Assembly (NCBI RefSeq): GCF_965363235.1
Contig: NC_134844.1
Span: 93,582,664-93,646,663 of the forward strand
DNA: 64,000 nt
Direction of reading: 5' to 3'
DNA from: Mytilus galloprovincialis
Taxonomy: Eukaryota > Mollusca > Bivalvia > Mytilida > Mytilidae
A program made the position numbers and the translations under genes. This document shows positions 11,989 through 24,312 of this stretch, in pieces. Each line of letters opens with the position of its first letter. Position 1 is the first letter of the stretch. A model generated the notes under the pieces. That model saw nothing but the letters and a program-made list of their open reading frames with translations. It ran no database searches and was not told where the DNA came from.

Positions 11989-12371
11989 CTTATCCTTGAA
12001 TTTGAATCAGGTTAATACCTTAACTAGGTTTGTAAGTCCATAGTATATTACATGTTAACCAGAGTGAAGAAAATTACCCAGTCTGAAACCAAAACTTTTG
12101 AGGGTACTAGTCCACTGGACTAGTCAATGCTAGTATTTATTTAAATTTACTAGTCCTGAAAAATTCCCACTAGTCCAACACTTGTAAGTGTCGTGAAGCG
12201 ACCCGAATCAGCTAGGGGGTTTCGGGGCATGCACCCCCACTCTCAAATCTTGGATGCAAAATCCTGCATTTTGAGCATACCTGAAAGGGTTTGAGCTGGT
12301 TGAAAATTATCTTTTTAGCTAATTTTAAGGATTTTACATTTGCAAAAAATGATTAATAAGGAAAACTTTTA

Positions 12372-12429
12372 CTCTTTTTATACGACCGCAAATTTTGAAA
12401 AAATTTTCGTCGTATATTGCTATCACGTT

Positions 12430-12463
<34 letters not shown>

Positions 12464-14375
12464 TCGTCGTCGTCCGGCGTCCGAATACTTTTAGTTTTCG
12501 CACTCTAACTTTAGTAAAAGTGAATGGAAATCTATGAAATTTTAACACAAGGTTTATGACCACAAAATGAAGGTTGGTATTGATTTTGGGAGTTTTGGTC
12601 CCAACATTTTAGGAATTAGGGGCCAAAAAGGGCCCAAATAAGCATTTTCTTGGTTTTCGCACTATAACTTTAGTTGAAGTTAATAGAAATCTATGAAATT
12701 TTGACACAAGGTTTATGATCACAAAAGAACGGTTGGGATTGATTTTGGGAGTTTTGGTCTCAACAGTTTAGGAATTAGGGGCCAAAAAAGGGCCCAAATA
12801 AGCATTATTCTTGGTTTTCGCACAATAACATTAGTTTAAGTAAATAGAAATCAATGAAATTTAAACACAATGTTAATGACTACAAAAGGAAGGTTGGTAT
12901 TGATTTTGGGAGTTTAGGTCCCAACAGTTTAGGAATTAGGGGCCAAAAAGGGACCCAAATAAGCATTTTTCTTGGTTTTCGCACCATAACGTTAGTATAA
13001 GTAAATAGAAATCTATGAAATTTAAACACAAGGCTTATGACCATAAAAGAAAGGTTGGGTTTGATTTTGGGAGTTTTGGTCCCAACATAATAAGGGGCCC
13101 AAAGGGTCCAAAATTAAACTTTTGTTTGATTTCATCAAAATTGAATAATTGGGGTTCTTTGATATGCTGAATCTAACTGTCATGTATGTAGATTCTTAAC
13201 TTTTGGTCCCGTTTTCAAATTGGTCTACATTAAGGTCCAAAGGGTCCAAAATTAAACTTAGTCTGATTTTGACAAAAAATGAATCAGTTAGGTTCTTTGA
13301 TATGCTGAATCTAAAAATGTACTTAGATTCTTGATTATTGGCCCAGTTTTCAAGTTGGTCCAAATCGGGGTCCAAAATTAAACTTTGTTTGATTTCATCA
13401 AAAATTGAATAAATGGGGTTCTTTGATATACCAAATCTAACTGTGTATGTAGATTCTTCATTTTTGGTCCTGTTTTCAAATTGGTCTACACTAAAGTCCA
13501 AAGGGTCCAAAATTAAACTTAGTCTGATTTTAACAAAAATTGAAATCTTGAAGTTCTTTGATATGCTGAATCCAAAAATGTACTTAGATTTTTTATTATG
13601 GGCCCAGTTTTCAAGTTGGTCCAAATCAGGATCTAAAATTATTATATTAAGTATTGTGCAATAGCAAGTCTTTTCAATTGCACAGTATTGCGCAATGGCA
13701 AGAAATATCTAATTGCACAATATTGTGAAATATCAAATTTTTTTTTAATTAGAGTGATCTTTCTTTGTCCAGAATAGTAAGCAAGAAATATCTAATTGCA
13801 AAATATTGTGCAATAGCAAGATTTTTTTTTAATTGGAGTTATCTTTCTTTGTCCAGAATCAACTTAAATCTTTGTTATATACAATATACAATGTATATTC
13901 ACTTTTTACTACCAACTGATAAATTAAAATAATCTTTACCATTCAGTGATAACAAGCAGTTTTTTTACATCTTAATATTTTATGATGTATTTAAATGAGT
14001 AGTTATTGTTGCAAACTCCATTAGAAATTTTAATTGAGATTAGTTTTGGAATAAGGGAAAGGGGGATGTGATTAAAAAAATTGGGTTCAATTTTTCTCAT
14101 TTGAAATTTCATAAATAAAAAAGAAAATTTCTTCAAACATTTTTTTGAGAGGATTAATATTCAACAGCATAGTGAATTGCTCTAAGAGAAACAAAAATTT
14201 TAAGTTCATTAGAACACATTCATTCTGTGTCAGAAACCTATGCTGTGTCAACTATTTAATCACAATCCAAATTTAGAGCTGAATCCAGCTTGAATGTTGT
14301 GTCCATACTTGCCCTAACCGTTCAGGGTTCAACCTCTGCGGTCGTATAAAGCTACGCCCTGCGGAGCATCTGGTT
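12372..14375 (+). repeat. R1 repeat, second full-length copy
   Basis: About 2.0 kb, collinear with 4985-6930. It begins CTTTTTATACGACCGCAAAT, has a GGCGTC hexamer tract at 12428-12475, four ~125-bp GGTTGGGATTGATTTTGGGA units, the TCCAAAATTAAACTT units, TATTGTGCAATAGCAAG motifs, and ends GCGGTCGTATAAAGC plus TACGCCCTGCGGAGCATC. The difference in unit number from the first copy shows that the inner tandem arrays vary. Confidence 0.82.
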
Positions 14376-15486
14376 ATTTATCATACCTGCATTAGCATAA
14401 TTTGGAAAATATTATATGAAATTTCAGTACAGTACAATGTATAATTGTTATTCAGGGTTCACATGTACAGGGGATATGCATAGTATTTTATCTGACACTT
14501 GTTCATGTTTTCATTGATCTTATTGCCTAGAATATTTGTTCAGATTATAAACAGAACTATATATATAACTGTGAAATATCAGGCAATCACATTTTAGTGC
14601 AGCAGCATTGCATGTCCATCCCTGTTTAAAATTTGATAATCAAATGCATGCAACATCAGTCATACAAGCAGGAACTTTTGGCACATGTAACAGTTATGTC
14701 AACTTTTCATGAAGCAAATGCTGGAGATTTGGCCAAAATTGAAACGATCAATGGAAAATCACACCAAAAAATCATGAACATGTACAAGTCTCACACTTAA
14801 GCTAAATGCGTGAGAATTAGCAGTCGTGCATGTACAGCCTACAGGTATTTTTTGTGAATTTACTTATTTTATTCCTTATGGAGTTATTCACAACCAAATT
14901 ACACCATGTACATGTAAGTTCCTTGATAAAAAAAAAATTTAAAAGATGTGAAAATTCCAAATAAGTTCTCCACTGTTAGCAACTTCTAACTAGATCTTTC
15001 ATGATCTGCAATGTATGTATGTTCATGTGTCAATGGAACTCACTTTTGTCCAATGACTGTAGTTGGAACTTCTAAATGGGGGTACAAAAAGTTGCCTTAT
15101 AGTAAAACACGTTGAATATATGCAAACATAGTTTACTGTCTAGTGTTTCGTGTAAAAACAATAATTATGAAGATCCCTTGATAGATATCAGATCGCCAAT
15201 AAATCATCAAAATGCCACCAGAATATGCTAGCAAGTCTCATCGCCAGACATCGGCAAATATGAAAATGGAACTCCGAATTTTAAGTCGGTTTTTTTACCT
15301 TAAAACAAACTTTTTTCAACTGAAAACACTTACGTGTCGTTAAAACTGTATAAATAACAGTATTTATATTTTTATAATCGATATTAATTGTCTTTATTTG
15401 GTCACATTTCTTGCATTTGGCGGTCTTCCATCCGGTCGACCTTTTGACCCAAGATGGCGGATAAATAGCGATAAGGTGTCTAACAG
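14376..15486. other. Spacer with a possible promoter
   Basis: Mostly AT-rich and without genes. At 15449-15460, CCAAGATGGCGG is the kind of sequence bound by YY1 at animal start sites, just before the candidate exon at 15487-15600. An ATG there is followed after three codons by a stop, so it is not a protein start by itself. Confidence 0.35.
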
Positions 15487-16018
15487 TAAAGGAAAGATCA
15501 GGTGTTTCTAGACGTCGCATTGATTTTGACAATGGTCATGACCATTCATATACCAAGGATTCACCTTCATGTGACCTCAGACAAATCAGCGACCAAGATA
15601 GTAAGTAACCTGATTGAGGCTTTACTGTGCCAAAATTTGGATAGGTATATATATAATATTAATAATAATAAATGAATAAATAAACTTTATTTGGAGTCTG
15701 TAAGGTATACAAACAGAGACAACATATGCTGAAGTGAGCTTTTAACCGACATATCATTTATGATTTAAGATAACCAGACTCTTAATGCAGCCACACAAAG
15801 TATATTTGAGAAGTGAATCTTCTGTACAATACATTTTAATTGACAATCAAGACTAATTTTAACATGTAACATAAAATGTTGATATTAACATGTACATGTA
15901 AGTATCTTTGTCATAAATGGTTAGAGTGATGATACAGATCATAACATCTTAAGTTCACAGAAGTATAACACTGAGCTTTCTTATACATTTATACATGTAT
16001 GTATGTCCTCCAATTGCA
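15487..16018 (+). repeat. Tandem duplication, copy 1 (holds a candidate exon)
   Basis: The 532-bp unit is repeated directly at 16019-16723 with almost no change. It starts AAAGGAAAGATCAGG and ends GTCCTCCAATTGCATA. Its first 114 bases are open in one frame (RSGVSRRRIDFDNGHDHSY and on) and end at a canonical GTAAGT donor at 15601. The rest looks intronic. Confidence 0.8.
15488..15600 (+). CDS. Candidate exon upstream of the DUF6589 gene
   Basis: The frame reads KERSGVSRRRIDFDNG ... DLRQISDQD, then stops at a GTAAGT donor in phase 1. It has no in-frame ATG, so it would be an internal exon with acceptor CTAACAG or AGTAAAG. Its phase does not join directly to 17777, so at least one more exon would be needed. 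The product is not recognised. It may be the 5' part of the DUF6589 gene or belong to another gene. Confidence 0.35.
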
Positions 16019-16723
16019 TAAAGGAAAGATCAGGTGTTTCTAGACGTCGCATTGATTTTGACAATGGTCATGACCATTCATATACCAAGGATTCACCTTC
16101 ATGTGACCTCAGACAAATCAGCGACCAAGATAGTAAGTAACCTGATTGAGGCTTTACTGTGCCAAAATTTGGATAGGTATATATATAATATTAATAATAA
16201 TAAATGAATAAATAAACTTTATTTGGAGTCTGTAAGGTATACAAACAGAGACAACATATGCTGAAGTGAGCTTTTAACCGACATACAGTGGCGGATCCAG
16301 AAATTTTCATAAGTGGGGGCCCACTGACTGACCTAAGAGGGGGCCCGCTCCAGTCACGCTTCAGTGATTCCCTATATAAGCAACCAAATTTTTTCCCAAA
16401 AAGGGGGGGCCCGGGCCCCCCCCCCCTAAATCCGCCTCTGACATATATCACTGGCTTAATTTATGATTTAAGATAACCAGACTCTTAATGCAGCCACACA
16501 AAGTATATTTGAGAAGTGAATCTTCTGTACAATACATTTTAATTGACAATCAAGACTAATTTTAACATGTAACATAAAATGTTGATATTAACATGTACAT
16601 GTAAGTATCTTTGTCATAAATGGTTATAGTGATGATACAGATCATAACATCTTAAGTTCACAGAAGTATAACACTGAGCTTTCTTATACATTTATACATG
16701 TATGTATGTCCTCCAATTGCATA
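16019..16723 (+). repeat. Tandem duplication, copy 2 (interrupted by a MITE)
   Basis: Same sequence as 15487-16018, including the exon-like piece and GTAAGT donor (16133 region), but with a GGCGGATCC MITE inserted at 16286-16440. Few base differences are visible, so the duplication is recent. Confidence 0.8.
16286..16440 (+). mobile_element. GGCGGATCC MITE with an empty-site partner
   Basis: It begins CAGTGGCGGATCCAG and ends AATCCGCCTCTG, and is flanked by ACATA on both sides (16281-16285, 16441-16445). The unfilled duplicate near 15740 reads straight through, with a single ACATA. A few further bases differ just to the right of the insertion. Confidence 0.85.
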
Positions 16724-16850
16724 ATAAGGGTTTTTTGGCGCTGTCTTTCTTCTTTTAGTTGGACACCAGGTTCGAGCCCTGGGAACCCGAAGCAATTACT
16801 ATATTGGAATGGATATATATACTGTATACTGTACATGATCATCATATATA
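16695..16850 (+). repeat. SINE-like repeat with tRNA T-arm, copy 1
   Basis: It contains CCAGGTTCGAGCCCTGG, a perfect T-arm stem and loop with a box B, inside about 150 bp that recur inverted at 24165-24312. No matching box A or anticodon arm is clear, so it is not a tRNA gene. Confidence 0.5.
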
Positions 16851-17776
16851 TATTTATGCATGTACCATATGGTTTAAAATAGACACATGCATGTAGCATA
16901 TACATGTATATAGAAAGATATAAAAAAAAATCTTCTGTTTACAATGATCAAAATATTTGGTTGACATGGTTGTGTAAATAAGATACAACTAATTTTTAAT
17001 ATTGACGTTTCAGTATCTTTGTACCGGTACTATAGGTAAGAGTTATCATGGTTATTGTACCAGTAGAATAGCACAACAATTGTATAGATATATATATATG
17101 TGAACTACTATAATCTTGGTGATGGACTAATATGCATGTCTTTATATATAATCCTACTAAATTGAATATATGTCTTGTGCATTGTATAACTTCATTTCAT
17201 TAGATAGTTTTTCTTAGGTGCCATGATTGACTCTTTTTTTTAATATTCTGCTTTTTCTGTCAATGTCTGACTCTTTTACATATTGCCTTGTAAATCATCT
17301 AACCTTCATGCTGTTGCATTATGTACTCGTACAACCTATTATTATATAGTATTCCATAGTTTCTGAACTTTTACTTGTTATGTAAAATTTAATTACCTTA
17401 TGAAATATAATTGAAATGAATGTACATAACACTCATAAAGTCTTTAAAATCTCCTCATGTGGGAAATAATCTTCATCATATTAAAAATCTATAATTCAAT
17501 GTCCAAATAATGTCAAATACATGTAGACTATGTAATGGAAAATGGAAAATAATGACATTTTGTTTTAAAATTTATGATTTTATTTTTAAACTCTTTGAAA
17601 TATGACTATTTAATTCAATAAATATGAAATTGTACTTGAAGACTTTCAGTTAATTGTATTGAAAACTTGACTTTTTAATATTTATAATTTATAGTTAGAG
17701 AACATCAATAAAGTTGACCATTTTAAATATTTCTGAAGAAAAAGATGATGATAGTCTCAAAATCATTTTTTTGCAG
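16851..17776. other. AT-rich region 5' of the DUF6589 exons
   Basis: AT-rich with TATA microsatellite tracts. It ends in a good acceptor (CATTTTTTTGCAG). No exon was recognised. Confidence 0.45.
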
Positions 17777-18149
17777 TGAGTATGACAGTATTTGCAAAGA
17801 GATCAGCAAGCAGCTTTCTGAACTTGGAAACACAAAGAGCCTTCTTTTGAAGAATGATATTGGAAGACTACAGAATTCTGACATGTTTTTAGGATGTATT
17901 CTTGTTGAATACATGCCAGGATTTCAATGGATGAAGAAAGTTTTGCCAGATCATATAGATCATCCTCACAAAGAAGAGATGAAAAGAAAATCTGTGGTAC
18001 ATATGCTCCCTCTTTCCTTGAACAACGAATGCTCCTATGACGGATGTGTCAGAATTATGGATGAATATATTGAAATGATTAACAGATGGTATAGAAAAGC
18101 TGGCAGAGGTTGGTATTTTTCATGTACATGTATTTTACATTGGCTAGAA

Positions 18150-18475
18150 GTATAAGGGGAGGGTTGAGATCTCACAAACATGTTTAACCCTACTGCATTT
18201 TTGCGCCTGTCCCAAGTCAGGAGCCTCTGGCCTTTGTTAGTCTTGTATTATTTTAATTTTAGTTTCTTGTGTACAATTTGGAAATTAGTATGGCGTTCAT
18301 TATCACTGGACTAGTATATATTTGTTTAGGGGCCAGCTGAAGGACGCCTCCGGGTGCGGGAATTTCTCGCTACATTGAAGACCTGTTGGTGACCCTCTGC
18401 TGTTGTTTTTTATTTGGTTGGGTTGTTGTCTCTTTGACACATTCCCCATTTCCATTCTCAATTTTATTCCATTCT
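18150..18475 (-). repeat. Bivalve-type interspersed repeat in intron A-B
   Basis: TGCGCCTGTCCCAAGTCAGG and GGTTGTTGTCTCTTTGACAC are shared with other repeat copies in the window (28680-28760, 7010-7060). No coding. Confidence 0.55.
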
Positions 18476-18567
18476 CAATTTTAAATCCTACAAATGAAAA
18501 ATGCTTAACATGGACAATTTATCATTTATATAACTAAATTATGTAATCATACCACTAAGAAACTATA

Positions 18568-18907
18568 AAACATTTTGATACTTTGTATTTTTCTATGTAT
18601 TGTGTGCCATTGTGTCCCATATACATTTACTCTCTCTCCCATTCTCATATTTGTAACAACACAAATAAAACAGTTTAAAATTTCCTAAAAGTCTTTTAGG
18701 TGATATACAGAAACATCAGGACTAAGTATACATACATTTCTTTAATATTTCAATGATTGTATTGATTACATTTTCAATCCAGTACTATTTATTCTGAGAA
18801 ATATCAATTTTTATGAAGATACAAATAGGAGAATGGGAGAGAGAGTAAATGTAGATGGGACACAATGGCACACAATACATAGAAAAATACAAAGTATCAA
18901 TGAACAT
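18568..18907. repeat. Long-armed hairpin in intron A-B
   Basis: An arm of about 71-80 bp at 18576-18646 (TACTTTGTATTTTTCTATG ... CTCTCTCTCCCATTCTC) is repeated inverted, almost without mismatch, at 18829-18899, with about 180 bp between. No protein signature; probably a foldback MITE. Confidence 0.8.
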
Positions 18908-19123
18908 ACTAGTTTTTATCATGTTTATTTTTGTTCATCATCTTGATAGTTATGAAGGGTCTTCAACAATGAAAGAATCATTCATACCCTTCAACAATGT
19001 AAAAAATAGACAGTTGTATATGAGTACCAGTCAAAAGAATTATGGAAACAAGGGCCATTCTAAAGTTTAATTTGTAGAATGGTAAATGTTCAGTGTCTTT
19101 TTTGTAATTGTTACATCATTTGG

Positions 19124-19345
19124 GAGGCCCCTCATGGGGGGTCCTAGTAATCACATAATCACCATTTTTTTGCCAATATAATCACATAATCATTAAATAT
19201 TTGCTTATCTTTAGTAATCAAATAATCATAAACTAAAAATACAGTCCTAGGTAATCAAATAATCATGAAATATTTGGCTTAATAATCAAATAATCATTAA
19301 AAAAACGGCCAAGTAATCACATAATCAAAAACCCCATGAGGGCCC
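19124..19345. mobile_element. hAT-type MITE with TAATCA repeats
   Basis: Inverted ends GAGGCCCCTCATGGGG and CCCCATGAGGGCCC are flanked by the 8-bp TCATTTGG on both sides (19116-19123, 19346-19353). An 8-bp target repeat is typical of hAT elements. The interior repeats TAATCA-x-ATAATCA many times. Confidence 0.8.
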
Positions 19346-19727
19346 TCATTTGGTCTCTGTTCATGCTGTTTCACATGTACATTATGCCTATCCTTTTATT
19401 TTATTTTTTTAAGAAACTGACCAAAAGATTTCTCAAACTAGGTAACAGCAGAGACCAGGGGACTTTAGCAAACCTGAAGATTTTGATTCAGAGGTCAAAT
19501 GTCAATGGAAAGGTGAAAAGTAGATTTAAGGTATGTGCGCATACTGTTTTAACTTCAGGTACTTTTAAAAATGGATCTTAAAATGAAAGCTAAATTTACC
19601 TCCAATTAATTTTGTCCTCTTTAATTTTAGAATGTGTACATCAATGAAATATGAAAAAAATTGGTGAACATAAGTTCAATAGCTAGATTCTAAAGGGAAC
19701 AATTTTTGTTTGTTTGGTGATATATAA

Positions 19728-20005
19728 AAGAAGGTGTGGTATGCTTCCCAATGAGACTTATCTCCACAAGAGACCAACATGACACAGAAATCAACAACTA
19801 TAGGTCACCGTATGGCCTTCAACAACGAGCAAAGCCCATACCACATAGTCATCTACAAAAGACCCCGAAAAGACAATGTAAAACAATTGAAACAAAAAAA
19901 TTTATGTACAAAAAATTAATGAAAAATAATTATGTAACAGATAAACAAACAACAATCACTAAATTACAGGCTCCTGACTTTGGACAGACACAAACATGTA
20001 TGCAT
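19728..20005 (+). repeat. R2 repeat, long copy
   Basis: GTGGTATGCTTCCCAATGAG, TAGGTCACCGTATGGCC, CAACAACGAGCAAAGCCC, then AACAATCACTAAATTACAGG follow the R2 order. It lies in intron B-C of the DUF6589 gene. Confidence 0.75.
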
Positions 20006-23000
20006 TTATGTTATTAGTAAAACTCTTTTATTTTACAGCATCATAGCAATCAACACAATTTTAGGTTCATTGTTTTATTTCCTCTTGATAACAAAATTAC
20101 ATGTATAAATTTGTCAAATAATATTTAACTTTTTTGTTTAAAAAATAACCTGGTTCAAAGTATTTTTTTATAAAAAATACTGTGTTATTATTTATTTTGG
20201 TTTGTTTTTAGGCCCATGAAGACTTTGTCCTTACTGTAGGGCATTCTTACTTCCTTGATTATGTGATGAAAAAATTTGATATGAAAGACTTGGACGACAC
20301 ACCAACCCACAAACTGTTACCTGAAAATATTAAACAGTTACATGCTCCTTCAAAACAGAAGATTTTTGATGCCCTTATGGAGGAAGTGATAGCAGATATT
20401 TACATACCTTATGAAACTCAGGTATAATTGAATAGAATTCTACACTTATCAGTTAAACCATTTTTTTTTTTGGGGGGGGGGGGGGGTAATTCCATTGCAT
20501 GCATCAAAAAAATGATTTCATTATTGTAAATTTCCAATATTTTTCTTTAATTTCACATTAATGTAGTAAATATAAGCAATTATATATCACAATACAGTCT
20601 TGTATATTGCATTCAGTTTATTTTAGTTTATGAAACAAATGTTCATTCATACCACAGATTTTTTATTCATATTTTCTATACATGTATATATACTAATTTC
20701 AGGCACCCAAAAAAGTGGATCTAAAACTACTGATAGCTAACCAGACATACCAATGTTCTGCATCATTAGACAATAACACAGCAGTAGTTCCACTCTCTAT
20801 TAATGGTAGACAGACTATCATACAAGTTCCTGTTCCTAGACTACAAGAAGGCTGCATCATAAATGTGAATGGTATTACAATTTTTATTCAGGAAGTGAAA
20901 AAGGGACAAGATGACCTGTTTAATTATGTTCACAATTTTCTTCAATGGTATTTTATTATTTTGCAAATGGAAGATGCTATTCATGAAGGAGATATGGTTA
21001 GAACAAATGTAATCATTAAGACAATGATTCCATTTTTTTTTCTCACACTCAGTTCTTTCTAAGTATTTTACCGAATGTATTGACTTCATTCTAAAGACCG
21101 AGTTCACTTTGCCACCTCATGTTGCTACAGAGGTTAGGGCTGCATCTTTTGTTAACGTCCATGGTGGTATTGGGAAAAATAAGGCTGCAGACATGCACAA
21201 GGAAAATGAAGTGAAGTTAGTCAAAGATTTGATCAAAGGTCTTGGGGCAAACAAGACAGAAAAATCTATTATCACAATGTCAAAAGCAGCACCAGTTATA
21301 AACGACGTAACAACAAACTTTGACAAAATGTTGAAATTGAACGACTTCAAAACAAAACATAATAAGAGATCATCGGAAGAAGACATTCGTACTCTAGTTA
21401 AGAAGCTAAAAGACCTTGATCTTTGGAATTTTCATGAAAACAGAACACTAACATTATTCACTGGTATAGGTCAATCACCTTTCAACTTCGATACTGATGT
21501 GTTTTTAAGGAATATGAAATCAACCATATTCAGACTGCAAAGGGATTTGCCATGTGAGGCAAATGATGATAACAATCATGATGATGATGATGACGAAGAG
21601 GAAAGTGACATGGAAGATTAATTAAAACATATACATGTACTTGCATTTAAATAATTTACTGGTCATACATGTACATACAATTTATAAAAATCAAAAACGA
21701 AAAATGAAAAAATCTGTTATTGATGTGTAAATAAATTAATATGAAGTAGAAAGTTGAATGATGATGGAATTCAATTCAAGTCAATTCCATGCCATGGTTC
21801 ACTCAACAAGGGGAATTTTTGACAATACTATAAGAGTAATTGAATATTTTTTACAGCATTTTGAGAAATGATTTTGCTATGAAAATGTGTACTATAAGTA
21901 AAAAAAAACTCCTTTAAAAAAACGAAATTTCTGTATAACATGATAAGGTCAATAGTTAGGTTGAATTTTTAAGCTTAAACTGTAATGGTTTAACAAGGAT
22001 AATGAGTGTTTTAAAATATATGTCTAAATGTCAAAGCCGACTTACTTCTTTGCTTTTTTTCATAATAAAAAATAAGGCTATTAAAAACTTTCAACAAGTT
22101 GTTATTTTGAATTAAATGCTGCACGTCAACACAATGTAAAACAGTGAGTTGTCTTATAAAAAATATATTGCATTTTTCACTAAAAAAAATTCTATTTAAA
22201 TCTTAAGGTAACTGTAAAGCAAATTGAAAGTCAAAATATAATGTGATATCATGAAATGGTAATTTCAATCAAAATTAGGCCACAATTGTCTACCTTACAA
22301 GACCTTGTTATGGGTTATAGTGAAAACATTCAAAATAGAATAATATATATGTACTGTTATTTATGAGAGAACATTTCAAATGGGTTCTGTATTTTAATCT
22401 TTGTCACTTTTGTTTATTGTAACTGCAACATTCATGCATTGGTCCATTAAATTTGGTTTCATTAAAGCCAAAGTATTGTAGCAGCTGAAGTCTGAGACAT
22501 TTATCTTTTGTCTTGCAGTACTGCACCATAGCGTCCGATAAACCCTTACGATTTTTCGCTAGATCGTTGTTATTGTAGTACATTAACGCCTCAGCTTTCT
22601 GACCCTTTCTTCCTGCTCTGCCGACCTCCTGGAAATATTTCTCCAATGTAGTTGGGGGCCTACAATGTATGATTCTAGTAATTGCAGGTGCATCTAGACC
22701 CATCCCCAATGCCACAGTTGCCAAAACCAACCTAAGTTTTGGTTCCTCTTTCCGTAGTTCAAACAGAATGTGTTGTTTCATTTGAGATGTATAATCCTTG
22801 TGAAATTGGCCAAAAATTCTATTTTCAGGAATTGCCTCACCTATGTACTGCTCCTCTTTTAACTCATAATTTATAAATTGGTAGAAATACCCCAATGCTT
22901 CTAAACTTTCTATGTACACTATTGTTAATGGGAACTTGTCCTGCTTAGTTGTGCTGGAGGAACAACAATATCATCGTATTTGCTAAACTTCTGAAGGTTT

Positions 23001-24164
23001 GACAATCTTGTTTTTATTTCAAGGAACAAATTCGGTCGGTCCGGGTTTACTTTAATAATAGTTGGGTTAATATACTAAAGTATTTTGGAGAGAGATTGTA
23101 TACAACTTGGTGTGGCAGTTGCTGTTACAGCTAGGTGAGCAGCATTTGGAAAAAGAGCTGTTAATTCTCCAATCTGCTTAAACTTTGGTCTGAAATCTTC
23201 TCCCCTGCAATTTTAATTATATGAAATTTGACAGCAGAAAAGAAATCAGTAAAGGGTATGACTTTTTTCTTCAGAAAATAACATAACAAAGCCTCCAAAT
23301 ACATGAAATAACATCACCTAAATATTAAATTTAAGTTAAAAATCATAATTTCAGACTCATTAACAAGAGCAAGTCACTGCATGATCGTCATGAGGTGTTA
23401 TGATTTTGTAGATATGAAAATTAGTATGATTGGGAAAAAGACATGTCTAATATTTGTAAATTATTTGTATGCCAATGTTTGAAGTATTTGCATTGTTGTT
23501 TATCACTGTCATTGACTGCACATATGTTGGGTTCTATCAATAAAATTGTTTTTATCTTGAATAACTGGAAGGAAATGATAAAAACATGTAGATGTCTTTA
23601 GATCAGAAACTCATTAAATAGATTTTAAAGTGAAAAACAAAAACATTATGAACTTTACTAAAACTAGATATTCTCAAAATTTCTAGCAAACAACCAATAA
23701 TTTTGAAGTTTTTTTCTCTCAATCTTTTTAAAATAAGGCATTGGTAATCGTTAAATTAATCTTTATTTTCCTTTAGCTTATATGTTTATATATATAAGAA
23801 ATGTACCATTGTATAACATCATTGTAAAATTAAAACGAGACATGATATATCATTTGTATACATGTATTATGTGTATAATATATTTGCAAATCATGTAAAT
23901 AAATAATAAATGAAGTTCACTTATCATCCAAATCAGTGTATATATAATGTAATACAGAATGGAAACCCCTACATGTATAAATGTGACATTCAGTTGCATG
24001 TGTTTAAGACTATTAAGACTATATTTAAGACTATTTGCAACATAGGATCTGGAGTAATGGGACAAAATATCACACAACGCATGAACAAAGAGAAAAATTA
24101 TCAACGAAACAGGCCTTTGATTTTTGTTCTTCATCTTGATAGATGATGTAGGGTCTTCAACAAT

Positions 24165-24312
24165 TTATATGAATATGGTGATCATGTACAGTATATATAT
24201 CCATTCCAATATAGTAATTGCTTCGGGTCCCCAGGGCTCGAACCTGGTGTCTTACTAAAAGAAGAAAGACAGCGCCAAAAAACCCTTATAATGCAATTGG
24301 AGGACATATGCA
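24165..24312 (-). repeat. SINE-like repeat with tRNA T-arm, copy 2
   Basis: Reverse complement of 16695-16850 over about 145 bp, including CCAGGGCTCGAACCTGG and CAATTGGAGGACAT. It lies in the helicase intron. Confidence 0.6.

Larger units (their letters stand above)
17777..21621 (+). pseudogene. DUF6589-type protein gene, four exons, one frame slip (AcademH-like transposon candidate)
   Basis: Four exons join in phase: 17777-18108, 19442-19530, 20212-20421 and 20703-21621 (acceptors TTTTGCAG, AAACTAG, TTTTTAG, ATTTCAG; donors GTTGGT, GTATGT, GTATAA). Family signatures as I recall them for DUF6589: LPDHIDHPHKEEM ... KSVV ... LPL in exon A, RDQGTLANLKILIQR in exon B, EDFVLTVGHSYFL in exon C, and MEDAIHEGD ... 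FVNVHGGIGKN ... DMHKENEVKLVKDL in exon D, closing with an acidic tail. Exon D is shifted by one base at a nine-T run (21033-21041); this could be real decay or a sequencing slip. The block that in relatives holds GDQLT is not visible between exons A and B, where repeats have inserted, so an exon may be lost. An AATAAA lies at 21730. It converges on the RecQ-like gene. Biochemical role unproven; I infer a transposase-like protein. Confidence 0.68.

Noticed and set aside
12340-13664. Coding frames inside R1 (for example 13196-13624 on -)
   Set aside because: They follow the tandem units of the repeat, differ between R1 copies and contain no known motif.
15281-15532. An 83-residue minus-strand protein over the duplicated exon
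   Set aside because: The plus strand has a GTAAGT donor and better coding character; the minus frame has no recognisable domain and is probably a shadow.
21109-21621. A separate gene starting at 21109
   Set aside because: It is the continuation of the DUF6589 exon D in the next frame, with the family's NVHGGIGKN signature; there is no promoter or ATG at its head.
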